Of a stretch of 30,013 nucleotides of DNA, positions 7,760 through 15,199 are shown one piece after another. Positions within the stretch are counted from its first letter, which is position 1. The number at the start of each line of letters is the position of its first letter. Both the position numbers and the translations under genes were made by a program. Source of the DNA: UBA4738 sp002413305 (GTDB lineage Bacteria > Actinomycetota > UBA4738); NCBI GenBank assembly GCA_036847185.1, contig DAIUAM010000038.1, positions 1 to 30,013 on the forward strand, read 5' to 3'. Under the pieces are notes generated by a model. The model saw nothing but the letters and a program-made list of their open reading frames with translations. It did no database searches and had not been told where the DNA came from.

Positions 7760-7971
7760 CCTTGCGCCCCCTCCGGCTGCTCGGCCTGATCGAACGGTTC
7801 GACCCGGACCAGGTGCTGCACCTTGGCGATCATGCCCCGGATCTCCGGCCGGTCCTCCTTGACCACCGAGTCGTTGATCCGGTGCAGGCCGAGGGCCCGA
7901 ACCGTCCGCTTCTGGTCCTTGGGGCGATCGATCACGCTCCGGACCTGGGTCACCCGCAGCCTAGGAGCCAT
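7756..7971 (-). CDS. rpmD: 50S ribosomal protein L30
   Basis: This is a 71-aa protein with the L30 fold: LRVTQVRSVIDRPKDQKRTVRALGL, then RINDSVVKEDRPEIRGMIAKVQHLV. I chose the ATG at 7971 because GGAGG lies six bases upstream and this gives the usual length plus a short tail. It overlaps the end of rpsE by 11 nt and the start of rplO by 4 nt. Confidence 0.94.
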   Translation of the reverse strand: MAPRLRVTQVRSVIDRPKDQKRTVRALGLHRINDSVVKEDRPEIRGMIAKVQHLVRVEPFDQAEQPEGAQG

Positions 7972-8554
7972 CGGTGTCCTCCAGGCCGGCCTCGGCACGC
8001 TTGGCCGCCATGGCCACCTCGGCGTCGGCGATCGCCTCGAGCATGGGCCGTGGGGCGATGTCGGCCACGTTCATGCCTCGAAGCGCGGCGATCTCCTCGG
8101 GAAGCCGGAGCGACCGGAGGCCCTTGATGACTGCGTGGACGATGTTGATGGGGTTGGAGGAGCCCAGGGACTTCGAAAGGATGTCCTTGATCCCGACGGC
8201 TTCGACCACCGCGCGAACCGGGCCGCCGGCGATGACGCCGGTCCCGGGGGCCGCGGGCTTCAGCATGACCACGCCGGCGCCGTCCTCGCCGATGACCGCG
8301 TGGGGGATCGTGGTGCCCATGAGCGGCACGGCGAACATGCCCTTCTTTGCCTCTTCGACGCCCTTCTGGATGGCGGCGGGGACCTCCTTGGCCTTGCCGT
8401 AGCCGACCCCGACCCGGCCGGCGCCGTCGCCCACGACCACAAGCGCGGTGAAGCTGAACCGACGGCCACCCTTGACCACCTTGGCCACACGGTTGATCGA
8501 GACCACGCGCTCCTCGTAGGGGCTCCGCTCGCCTCCCTGGTCATAGCGTCTCAA
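7961..8554 (-). CDS. rpsE: 30S ribosomal protein S5
   Basis: This 197-aa protein lies at the mRNA entry and decoding region and affects accuracy. It has the dsRBD-like N-terminal domain (EERVVSINRVAKVVKGGRRFSF, then GDGAGRVGVGYGKAKEVPAAI) and the S5 C-terminal domain (GVIAGGPVRAVVEAVGIKDI). The start is TTG at 8554, overlapping the rplR stop as TTGA, with GGAGG ten bases upstream. A TTG start in such a highly expressed gene is unusual and probably reflects coupling. Confidence 0.95.
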   Translation of the reverse strand: MRRYDQGGERSPYEERVVSINRVAKVVKGGRRFSFTALVVVGDGAGRVGVGYGKAKEVPAAIQKGVEEAKKGMFAVPLMGTTIPHAVIGEDGAGVVMLKPAAPGTGVIAGGPVRAVVEAVGIKDILSKSLGSSNPINIVHAVIKGLRSLRLPEEIAALRGMNVADIAPRPMLEAIADAEVAMAAKRAEAGLEDTDGS

Positions 8555-8898
8555 ATCGTTAGACCTCCCTCACGGGCGCCATCTGCCAGGGCCGCAACCC
8601 TGCCGTGGTACAGACGCCCACCACGGTCGAACACGGCGCTGTCGACGCCGAGATCCTTCGCCTTCCGGGCGATGTCCTCCCCAACCTTCTTCGCCCGGTC
8701 GGTCTTGCCGCCGCCGGCGCCGCCCGCATCGGAGGCCGCGGCGAGCGTCCGCCCACTCCGGTCGTCCACCAGCTGGGCGTAGATGAAGCGGTTCGAACGG
8801 TACACGGCCAACCGGGGCCGTTCGGCCGTCCCGGTCACCTTCCGGCGGACACGGTGATGACGACGGAGCCGCGCGGCGCGCTTCACGTCCGAACGCAT
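8551..8898 (-). CDS. rplR: 50S ribosomal protein L18
   Basis: This 115-aa protein binds 5S rRNA in the central protuberance with L5. The Arg-rich N-terminus (VKRAARLRRHHRVRRKV) precedes GTAERPRLAVYRSNRFIYAQLVDD. The C-terminal half contains FDRGGRLYHGRVAALADGAREGG. It begins 2 nt after rplF ends and overlaps rpsE by 4 nt. Confidence 0.96.
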   Translation of the reverse strand: MRSDVKRAARLRRHHRVRRKVTGTAERPRLAVYRSNRFIYAQLVDDRSGRTLAAASDAGGAGGGKTDRAKKVGEDIARKAKDLGVDSAVFDRGGRLYHGRVAALADGAREGGLTI

Positions 8899-8900
8899 GG

Positions 8901-9446
8901 CTACGCGGCCCCCTTGGCGGCCTTGCCGGCCTTCTTGCGGACGTATTCGCCTTCGTACCGCACGCCCTTGCCCTTGTACGGCTCGGGCTTGCGCACCTTG
9001 CGGATCTCCGCGGCGATCTCGCCCACCAGCTGCTTGTCGATACCGCGAACCGTGATCCGGTTCGGGGCAGGAACCTCGAATTCGATGCCTTGAGGGGCGC
9101 GGATCGTGACCGGGTGGGAGAAGCCGAGAGCGAGCTCGAGGTCGGTGTCCCTCATGACCGCCCGATAGCCGACCCCCACGATCTCGAGTCGCTTCTCGTA
9201 CCCCTTCGTCACGCCTTCGACCATGTTCGCGATCAGCGTGCGGGTCAGGCCATGGAGGGAACGATGCATCCGCTCGTCGCTGGGTCGCTCCACGCGGAGG
9301 GTCCCGCCGTCCAGGAGGAGGCGCATGTCGGTGTGGAAGCTCTGCTGGAGGCTGCCCCTGGGCCCGGTGACGGAGACCGTGGAGCCGTCCAGCGCGACCT
9401 CGACCCCCGAAGGGATCTCGATGGGCTGCCTTCCGATCCTGGACAT
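8901..9446 (-). CDS. rplF: 50S ribosomal protein L6
   Basis: This 181-aa protein has two repeated RNA-binding domains near the factor-binding site. MSRIGRQPIEIPSGVEVAL opens the first domain. The second carries the hallmark EVPAPNRITVRGIDKQLVGE and ends KPEPYKGKGVRYEGEYVRKK. It follows rpsH after 35 nt with a GAGGAG ribosome-binding site. Confidence 0.97.
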   Translation of the reverse strand: MSRIGRQPIEIPSGVEVALDGSTVSVTGPRGSLQQSFHTDMRLLLDGGTLRVERPSDERMHRSLHGLTRTLIANMVEGVTKGYEKRLEIVGVGYRAVMRDTDLELALGFSHPVTIRAPQGIEFEVPAPNRITVRGIDKQLVGEIAAEIRKVRKPEPYKGKGVRYEGEYVRKKAGKAAKGAA

Positions 9447-9481
9447 GCCGCGTGTGCTCCTCTAGCGCTCGCTCGGATGAT

Positions 9482-9880
9482 TCACCAGACGTAGGCGATG
9501 ACTTCGCCGCCCACGCCCTGTTTCTTGGCTTGGCGGTCCGTCATCACGCCTTTCGATGTGGACAGGATAGCGATGCCCAGGCCGCCCAACACCCTCGGGA
9601 TGTCGGCCTTCGCGGCGTAGACACGCCGGCCCGGGGTGGAGACGCGCTTCAGACCGGTGATGGTCGGCTCTCGCTTCGAACCGTACTTCAGCTGCAGGGT
9701 GATGGCCCGCTCCTTGCCCTCACCGCTGACGCTGGCCTCCGCGATGTAGCCCTCGTTCACCAGGATCTCTGCGATGCGCTGTTTGACGGTCGAAGCCGGG
9801 AGGATCACTTCGTCCTTGTGGGCCATCGCCGCGTTGCGGATCCGGGTGAGCATGTCCGCGATCGGGTCCGTCATCACCAT
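9482..9880 (-). CDS. rpsH: 30S ribosomal protein S8
   Basis: This 132-aa primary 16S-binding protein of the central domain starts MVMTDPIADMLTRIRNA. The C-terminal part ends GVMTDRQAKKQGVGGEVIAYVW, with the conserved RQAxxxxxGGE pattern. In enterobacteria S8 represses spc translation; no such site was identified here. An in-frame ATG two codons later is an alternative start. Confidence 0.96.
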   Translation of the reverse strand: MVMTDPIADMLTRIRNAAMAHKDEVILPASTVKQRIAEILVNEGYIAEASVSGEGKERAITLQLKYGSKREPTITGLKRVSTPGRRVYAAKADIPRVLGGLGIAILSTSKGVMTDRQAKKQGVGGEVIAYVW

Positions 9881-9893
9881 CTGGGCAGCCCCC

Positions 9894-10082
9894 TCACCAA
9901 GACGCCTTCGTCACGCCGGGCACTTCGCCCGCATGCGCGAGTTCGCGGAAACAGATGCGGCACAACATGAACCTGCGGAACACGGCCCGCTGACGCCCGC
10001 ATCGGGCACACCGCGAGTAGGCTCGAACCCGGAACTTCCGCCCGGCCCGCTGCTGCTTTTCGACCAGCGCCTTCTTCGCCAT
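9894..10082 (-). CDS. rpsZ: 30S ribosomal protein S14, type Z (zinc)
   Basis: This is the 62-aa short, zinc-binding S14. Cys25 and Cys28 (CARC) with Cys41 and Cys44 (CRIC) form the zinc ribbon; the flanks are AYSRCARCGRQRAVFRRF and the C-terminal GVTKASW. It lies between rplE and rpsH, 22 nt after rplE. The long, Cys-free S14 paralogue that takes over under zinc limitation in many actinobacteria is not in this window. Confidence 0.96.
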   Translation of the reverse strand: MAKKALVEKQQRAGRKFRVRAYSRCARCGRQRAVFRRFMLCRICFRELAHAGEVPGVTKASW

Positions 10083-10104
10083 CTCTTCTCTCTCTCCTCA
10101 GTGC

Positions 10105-10752
10105 CTAGCTCGCCGCCGCCGCGCTGACCGCCGGCTGGCCCGCGAACGGGAACCCCAGAGCGCGAAGCAGCGCCCGGGCCTCGTCGTTCGTCTGCGCGGT
10201 GGTGACGATCGTGATGTCCATGCCGCGGACCTTCACGATCTTGTCGTAGTCGATCTCCGGGAAGATCAGCTGCTCGGTGATCCCGATCGAATAGTTCCCG
10301 CTGCCGTCGAACGCCGCGGGGTTCAGGCCCCGGAAGTCGCGGATGCGCGGGAGCGCCGTGGAGATCAGCCGGTCGAGGAACTCCCACATGCGGGCGCCGC
10401 GAAGGGTGACCTTGGCGCCGATCGCCATGCCGGCCCGAAGCTTGAAGGCGGCGATGGACTTGGTGGCCTTCGTCACCGCCGGCTTCTGTCCGGTGATGAT
10501 CGTGAGGTCGCCGACCGCCGCGTCGAGCAGCTTCCCGTCGCGGATCGCGTCGCCCACGCCCATGTTGACCACGATCTTCTCGAGGCGGGGCACGCGCATG
10601 ACGTTCTCGATGCCCAGCTCGCGCTGGAGCTTCGGAAGGATCTCCTCCCGGTAGCGCAGCTTGAGGCGAGGCGGGGGCGGCGCCGGCCGGGGCGCCTTCT
10701 TCTTCGGCGCCTTCGCCTGCTGTTCGCCCTGGGTGGTGTCTTCGTCGGCCAT
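10105..10752 (-). CDS. rplE: 50S ribosomal protein L5 with N-terminal extension
   Basis: This 215-aa protein binds 5S rRNA in the central protuberance and contacts P-site tRNA. The core from about residue 31 (LRYREEILPKLQRELG) to GMDITIVTTAQTNDEARALL is typical L5. An extra N-terminal stretch of about 30 residues is rich in Gln, Lys, Ala and Pro (KAPKKKAPRPAPPPP) and is probably disordered. The ATG at 10752 is 19 nt after rplX. An internal start that removes the extension cannot be excluded. Confidence 0.94.
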   Translation of the reverse strand: MADEDTTQGEQQAKAPKKKAPRPAPPPPRLKLRYREEILPKLQRELGIENVMRVPRLEKIVVNMGVGDAIRDGKLLDAAVGDLTIITGQKPAVTKATKSIAAFKLRAGMAIGAKVTLRGARMWEFLDRLISTALPRIRDFRGLNPAAFDGSGNYSIGITEQLIFPEIDYDKIVKVRGMDITIVTTAQTNDEARALLRALGFPFAGQPAVSAAAAS

Positions 10753-10771
10753 CGTCCTCAACCGTTCCTCT

Positions 10772-11089
10772 TCATGTCTCGTTCTCGCATCGGCGGCAGA
10801 TCCGAACCTTGACGCCGCCTTCCTCTTCGCGGTGTCCGACCCGCGCGGGCTTCCCACAGTGCTTGCAGACCAGCATCACGTTGGAGAGATCGATGAACAG
10901 CTCCTGTTGGATGATGCCGCCCTGCGGGTTCCGCTTGCTGGGCTGGGTGTGCTTCGTCGCGCGAGCCACGCCCTCGACCATGATGCGGTTCCTCTTCAGC
11001 CGGACGTTCACCACGCGGCCGCGCCGTCCGGCGTCCTTGCCGGCGATCACCATGACCTCGTCGTTCTTCCTGATGTGCACGCCAGCCAC
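10772..11089 (-). CDS. rplX: 50S ribosomal protein L24
   Basis: This 105-aa assembly-initiator protein near the exit tunnel has the KOW motif in the N-terminal half (RKNDEVMVIAGKDAGRRGRV). The C-terminal part holds two Cys pairs, Cys75/78 (CKHC) and Cys98/101 (CRRC), forming a likely zinc ribbon. The start is GTG, immediately after the TAA of rplN. Confidence 0.96.
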   Translation of the reverse strand: MAGVHIRKNDEVMVIAGKDAGRRGRVVNVRLKRNRIMVEGVARATKHTQPSKRNPQGGIIQQELFIDLSNVMLVCKHCGKPARVGHREEEGGVKVRICRRCENET

Positions 11090-11458
11090 TTACAACACCT
11101 CCGGAGCGAGCGAGATGATCTTCATGAACCGCTTCTCGCGGAGCTCACGGGCGACCGGACCGAAGATGCGGGTCCCCCGCGGGTTGCGCTGGTCGGTGAT
11201 GAGCACCACCGCGTTGTCGTCGAACTTGATGTAGGAGCCATCCGGGCGCCGCTTCTCCTTCGCGGTCCGCACCACGACCGCCCTCACGACCTCGCCCTTC
11301 TTCACGCCGCCGCCGGGCAGGGCGTCCTTCACGGAGCCGACGATGACGTCGCCGAGGCTCGCGTAGCGTCGACCCGAGCCGCCGAGCACGCGGATGCACA
11401 GGACCTCCTTGGCCCCCGTGTTGTCCGCCACGCGACAGCGCGTCTCTTGCTGGATCAC
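11090..11458 (-). CDS. rplN: 50S ribosomal protein L14
   Basis: This 122-aa interface protein helps form intersubunit bridges and binds the silencing factor RsfS in other bacteria. The signature region includes TRCRVADNTGAKEVLCIRVL and DNAVVLITDQRNPRGTRIFG, ending IISLAPEVL. The start is GTG, ten nt after rpsQ ends. Confidence 0.97.
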   Translation of the reverse strand: MIQQETRCRVADNTGAKEVLCIRVLGGSGRRYASLGDVIVGSVKDALPGGGVKKGEVVRAVVVRTAKEKRRPDGSYIKFDDNAVVLITDQRNPRGTRIFGPVARELREKRFMKIISLAPEVL

Positions 11459-11468
11459 GCCCGAACCC

Positions 11469-11753
11469 TCATTTCGCCCGCTCCAGGATCTCGACCACGC
11501 GCCACCGCTTCGACTTCGAGAGCGGGCGCGTCTCCACCACGCGGACGGTATCGCCGACGTGCGCCTCGTTCGCCTCGTCGTGAGCCTTCAGCTTGGTCGA
11601 ACGCCGCACGATCTTGCCGTACAGAGGGTGCCGGACCTGCGTCGCGATGCGAACGACCACGGTCTGCTCCATGGCGTCGGACACCACGAGCCCCGTCCGG
11701 ACCTTGCGCCGGCCGCGCGCTTGGGAGGGCGTCCCGGTCGTCTCGTCGGTCAC
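11469..11753 (-). CDS. rpsQ: 30S ribosomal protein S17
   Basis: This 94-aa OB-fold protein binds 16S rRNA early in assembly. The motif GLVVSDAMEQTVVVRI is followed by KLKAHDEANEAHVGDTVRVVETRPLSKSKRW, which is diagnostic. The first 15 or so residues form a variable polar extension. The GTG start overlaps the rpmC stop as GTGA. Confidence 0.96.
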   Translation of the reverse strand: MTDETTGTPSQARGRRKVRTGLVVSDAMEQTVVVRIATQVRHPLYGKIVRRSTKLKAHDEANEAHVGDTVRVVETRPLSKSKRWRVVEILERAK

Positions 11754-12118
11754 TGCTCAGCCTCCTCGTCGGGCCCGGCTTCGGCTCCCGCCGCGGCCTC
11801 GTCTTCGATCGTCTGCTCCTCGGCCATCTCGGTGAGCGAGCGGCCCTTCAGCTCGCCGCTGGCGATGGCCTCGCGCCGCTCTTCCAGCGACTGCCGGTCG
11901 GCCGCCGCGATGGCCTGCAGCATCTCCTCTTCGGACTGCCGGCCCCGGAGCACGGTCAGGATGCGCGCGATGTCGTGCCGCACGTGCTTGATCCGCATGG
12001 GGTTGTCGAGCTGGCCCGTGGCAGCCTGGAACCGGAGGTTGAACAGCTCCTCCTTCTGACTCTCCAGGCGCGAGAGCAGCTCGTCGTCGGGAAGCTCGCG
12101 GAACTCGGCCGGCTTCAC
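11750..12118 (-). CDS. rpmC: 50S ribosomal protein L29 with long acidic tail
   Basis: The first 62 or so residues (MKPAEFRELPDDELLSRLES, then FNLRFQAATGQLDNPMRIKHVR) are ordinary L29, the exit-tunnel protein near the trigger-factor and SRP docking site. The protein then continues to 122 aa with an Ala/Glu-rich acidic tail ending EDEAAAGAEAGPDEEAEQ. L29 is usually 60-80 aa. The tail is probably disordered and could project near the tunnel exit. Confidence 0.95.
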   Translation of the reverse strand: MKPAEFRELPDDELLSRLESQKEELFNLRFQAATGQLDNPMRIKHVRHDIARILTVLRGRQSEEEMLQAIAAADRQSLEERREAIASGELKGRSLTEMAEEQTIEDEAAAGAEAGPDEEAEQ

Positions 12119-12128
12119 TGCGCGCTCC

Positions 12129-12548
12129 TCACTCCTGTACCCCGGTCCTCACGATGAACTTGCACTTGATGGGCAGCTTCTGGGCGGCCCGGCTGATGGC
12201 CTCCCGGGCCATGGCCTCGGGCACGCCCGCCAGCTCGAACATGACCCGCCCGGGCTTCACGACCGCCACCCAGCCCTCGGGGTTCCCCTTGCCCGAGCCC
12301 ATCCGGGTCTCGGCGGGCTTCTTGGTGACCGGCTTGTCCGGGAACAGGTTGATCCACACCTTCCCGCCCCGGCGGATGTGCCGGGTCATGGCCACACGGG
12401 CCGCTTCGATCTGCCGGTTCGTGATCCAGCCCGGCTCGAGCGCGAGCAGTCCGAAGTCGCCGAAGTGGACCTCGGTGCCGCCCTTGGCCTTGCCCCGCAT
12501 GCGGCCGCGATGCTGCTTGCGATGCTTGACCCGCTTCGGCATCAACAT
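12129..12548 (-). CDS. rplP: 50S ribosomal protein L16
   Basis: This 139-aa protein lies near the A-site tRNA and is needed for late 50S maturation. It shows MPKRVKHRKQHRGRMRGKAKGG, then GDFGLLALEPGWITNRQIEAAR and GKVWINLFPDKPVTKKPAETRM. I used the ATG at 12548; one two codons later would give the common MPKR start. GGGAGG lies about ten bases upstream of the first. Confidence 0.96.
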   Translation of the reverse strand: MLMPKRVKHRKQHRGRMRGKAKGGTEVHFGDFGLLALEPGWITNRQIEAARVAMTRHIRRGGKVWINLFPDKPVTKKPAETRMGSGKGNPEGWVAVVKPGRVMFELAGVPEAMAREAISRAAQKLPIKCKFIVRTGVQE

Positions 12549-13430
12549 CTACGAACGACCTCCCAGTGGCTTGCGCTGTCCGGGACGCCCGCCGGGACGG
12601 CCGGTGGGCCTGCGCGGGGCGGCGCGGCCGGGCTCCTCCCGAACCTCGCGAGGCTCGGCCGCGGGGACCGGGACGCCCTCCTCGACCTCACGCACGTCGG
12701 TGATCAGCGCCCCGGTCGAGGCGCCCCCACCGCTCGGCTGGCCGGCCAGGGCCCGGGCCCGGATGCGAGCTGTCTCCTGCTCACGGGCCGGGATCTCGTC
12801 GCCGTGGTAGACCCAGACCTTCACGCCAATGACGCCGAACGTCGTCTTCGCCTCGGCGGTGCCGTAGTCGATCTTCGCGCGGAGCGTGTGCAGGGGGACG
12901 CGGCCTTCGCGATACCACTCGCGGCGGCTCATCTCGGCGCCGCCCAGGCGACCGCCGCACTGGACCCGCACGCCGAGCGCGCCGGCCTTCATGGCGGTCT
13001 GCACGGTCCGGCGCATGGCCCGCCGGAAGCTGACCCGGCCGACCAGCTGCTCGGCCGTGCCCTGAGCCAGGAGCGCGGCGTCCGTCTCGGGCCGGAGTTC
13101 GGAGGCCGACTGGTTCATGTCTTCGACCTTCACGTCGACCCGCTTCCCGGTCATTTTCTCGATGTCCTTGCGGATACGGTCGACCTCGGCGCCCTTGCGG
13201 CCGATGACGATGCCGGGTCGGGCCGTGCGGATGAACACCTGCACCTGGTCGCCCTTGCGTTCGATGTCCACGCTCGAGATGCCGGCCCGGGTGAGCTTGC
13301 GGTTGATGTACTGGCGGATCTTCACGTCCTCGTGCAGCGACTGCGCGTAGTCCTTGCGGGCGTACCACTTGGACTTCCACGGGTAGATCACGCCGAGCCG
13401 GAATCCGTACGGATTAACCTTGTGTCCCAC
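12549..13430 (-). CDS. rpsC: 30S ribosomal protein S3 with extended C-terminus
   Basis: This 293-aa protein of the mRNA entry channel has a KH domain with VIGRKG (75-80) and the C-terminal S3 domain ending near residue 215. A further stretch of about 75 residues rich in Arg, Pro and Gly follows (APRRPTGRPGGRPGQRK). E. coli S3 has 233 residues. The GTG start overlaps the end of rplV by 17 nt. Confidence 0.96.
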   Translation of the reverse strand: MGHKVNPYGFRLGVIYPWKSKWYARKDYAQSLHEDVKIRQYINRKLTRAGISSVDIERKGDQVQVFIRTARPGIVIGRKGAEVDRIRKDIEKMTGKRVDVKVEDMNQSASELRPETDAALLAQGTAEQLVGRVSFRRAMRRTVQTAMKAGALGVRVQCGGRLGGAEMSRREWYREGRVPLHTLRAKIDYGTAEAKTTFGVIGVKVWVYHGDEIPAREQETARIRARALAGQPSGGGASTGALITDVREVEEGVPVPAAEPREVREEPGRAAPRRPTGRPGGRPGQRKPLGGRS

Positions 13431-13770
13431 CGCTCACCTCTCCCAACGTCTCCACGACCACGGTCACGTGGCTGGTTCGCCGCCGGATCCGGGTGGCCCG
13501 TCCCTGCGCGCGGGGCCGGAACCGGCGAAGCGTCGGACCCTCGTCGACCCAGGCCCGGGCGACGAACAGGTTCTCCGGGATCGCGTTCCTCTGCTCCGCG
13601 TTCGCCACGGCCGAGTTCAGGACCTTGACCAGCGTCTCGTTCGCGCCCAGCGGGGACAGCGTGAGGATCCGGCGGGCGTCGTCGACGTGCCGGCCCCGGA
13701 TGAGGTCGACCGACCGACGCATCTTCCGCGCCGAGATCCGGATGTACTTCGCTGAGGCTTTGGCTTCCAT
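13414..13770 (-). CDS. rplV: 50S ribosomal protein L22
   Basis: This 118-aa protein spans the exit tunnel and its beta-hairpin lines the constriction with L4. It contains KYIRISARKMRRSVDLIRGR and the hairpin region GPTLRRFRPRAQGRATRIRR. The ATG at 13770 gives the family start MEAKASAKYIR. It follows rpsS by 13 nt. Confidence 0.96.
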   Translation of the reverse strand: MEAKASAKYIRISARKMRRSVDLIRGRHVDDARRILTLSPLGANETLVKVLNSAVANAEQRNAIPENLFVARAWVDEGPTLRRFRPRAQGRATRIRRRTSHVTVVVETLGEVSGGTQG

Positions 13771-13783
13771 ACTTTGGTCGGCC

Positions 13784-14068
13784 CTACTTGAGAGCCGTGC
13801 TCCTTTCGGTGTGGTGGCCGTGCGTGCGGAAGGTCCGCGTGACCGCGAACTCCCCGAGCTTGTGGCCCACCATCGACTCGGTGATGAACACCGGGACGTG
13901 CTTGCGCCCGTCGTGGACGGCGATCGTGTGCCCCACCATCTCCGGCACGACCGTCGAGCGCCGCGACCAGGTTCGGATGACACGCTTGTCGCCGCGCCGG
14001 TTCATGTCGACCACCTTGTTCATCAGGTGGTCATCCACGAAGGGACCTTTCTTGATCGAACGTGGCAT
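13784..14068 (-). CDS. rpsS: 30S ribosomal protein S19
   Basis: This 94-aa head protein works with S13 near the A-site tRNA. It begins MPRSIKKGPFVDDHLMNKV and carries the conserved TIAVHDGRKHVPVFITESMVGHKLGEF. The short spacing to rplB (6 nt) and rplV fits the S10 operon order. Confidence 0.97.
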   Translation of the reverse strand: MPRSIKKGPFVDDHLMNKVVDMNRRGDKRVIRTWSRRSTVVPEMVGHTIAVHDGRKHVPVFITESMVGHKLGEFAVTRTFRTHGHHTERSTALK

Positions 14069-14074
14069 GTGCGC

Positions 14075-14902
14075 TTACCCCCTGCCCTTCCCTCGACGAC
14101 GGACGATGAGCTTGTCCGACGGCTTGGGCTTGCGGGTCCGGCCTTCCTTCTTGCCCCACGGACTGGTGGGGTGACGACCGCCGCTCGACTTGCCCTCGCC
14201 ACCACCAAGGGGGTGGTCGACGGGGTTCATCGCCACGCCGCGGACGCTGGGACGCTTGCCGCGCCACCGGTTCCGGCCGGCCTTCCCCCAGGAGATGAGC
14301 TCGTGCTCCTGGTTCCCGACCTCGCCGACGCTCGCCTTGCACCGAGCGTCGACCAACCGGATCTCTCCAGAGGGAAGCCGCAGCGTGGCGAAGTCGCTCT
14401 CCCGGGCCAGGAGCTGGATGCCGCTGCCCGCCGACCGCGCCATCTTCGCTCCCGCGCCCGGCTTCAGCTCCACGGCGTGGACGATGGTGCCGACGGGGAT
14501 GCTCGCCAACGGCAGCGCGTTCCCCGGGCGGATGTCGGCGGTCGGGCCGGACATGATCCGGTCCCCCACCGAGACGCCTTGCGGGGCCAGGATGTAGCGC
14601 TTCTCGCCGTCCGCGTAATGCAGCAGCGCAATCCGGGCCGTGCGGTTGGGGTCGTATTCGATCTGGGCGACCTTCGCCGGGATGCCGTCCTTGTTCCGGC
14701 GGAAGTCGATGATCCGGTATTGGCGCTTGTGGCCACCGCCCTGATGGCGCATGGTGATCCGTCCGTACGCGTTGCGGCCGGCCTTCTTGGAGATGCCACG
14801 GGTGAGCCGCTTCTCCGGCGTGGCCCGGGTGACCTCCTTGAAGTCGGACGCGCTCGAACCCCGGCGGCCCGGCGTGGTCGGCTTGTACTTGCGGACACCC
14901 AT
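14075..14902 (-). CDS. rplB: 50S ribosomal protein L2
   Basis: This 275-aa protein is essential for subunit joining and the peptidyl transferase centre. It has the N-terminal OB-like domain, then the SH3-like domain. The diagnostic segment is GVAMNPVDHPLGGGEGKSSG, which includes the conserved active-region His. The C-terminus (KPSDKLIVRRRGKGRG) is basic. It begins 3 nt after rplW ends. Confidence 0.97.
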   Translation of the reverse strand: MGVRKYKPTTPGRRGSSASDFKEVTRATPEKRLTRGISKKAGRNAYGRITMRHQGGGHKRQYRIIDFRRNKDGIPAKVAQIEYDPNRTARIALLHYADGEKRYILAPQGVSVGDRIMSGPTADIRPGNALPLASIPVGTIVHAVELKPGAGAKMARSAGSGIQLLARESDFATLRLPSGEIRLVDARCKASVGEVGNQEHELISWGKAGRNRWRGKRPSVRGVAMNPVDHPLGGGEGKSSGGRHPTSPWGKKEGRTRKPKPSDKLIVRRRGKGRG

Positions 14903-14905
14903 GGC

Positions 14906-15199
14906 CTACGGCCCCTTCGCTTCGAAGATCTCAATCGTGTCGCCCGCGGCCAGCGTGACCACGGCCCGCTTCTGGTCGGGCCGGCGGCCGGACCCGAGCC
15001 GGGTGCGCTTCACCTTGCCCTTGCGGTTCATCGTGTTCACGGAGAGCACGCGCACGTTCCAGATCTGCTGGATGGCTTCCTTGATCTCGGTCTTGTTGGC
15101 GCCGGGGGCCACCAGGAACGTGTAGGCGTTCCGGTCGAGCGTCGAGTAGGACTTCTCGGATACGACGGGGCGGATGACGATGTCGCGGGGGCTCTTCAC
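14906..15199 (-). CDS. rplW: 50S ribosomal protein L23
   Basis: This 97-aa exit-tunnel protein is the docking site for trigger factor and SRP. It shows DIVIRPVVSEKSYSTLDRNAYTF, then KTEIKEAIQQIWNVRVLSVNTM. I chose GTG at 15199, which overlaps the rplD stop as GTGA; the longer open frame upstream runs inside rplD and has no family similarity. Confidence 0.95.
   Translation of the reverse strand: MKSPRDIVIRPVVSEKSYSTLDRNAYTFLVAPGANKTEIKEAIQQIWNVRVLSVNTMNRKGKVKRTRLGSGRRPDQKRAVVTLAAGDTIEIFEAKGP

Noticed and set aside
5828..7789. 653-residue plus-strand frame opposite adk and secY
   Set aside because: Its composition (Arg, Asp, His-rich, no hydrophobic core) is that of the reverse complement of real genes.
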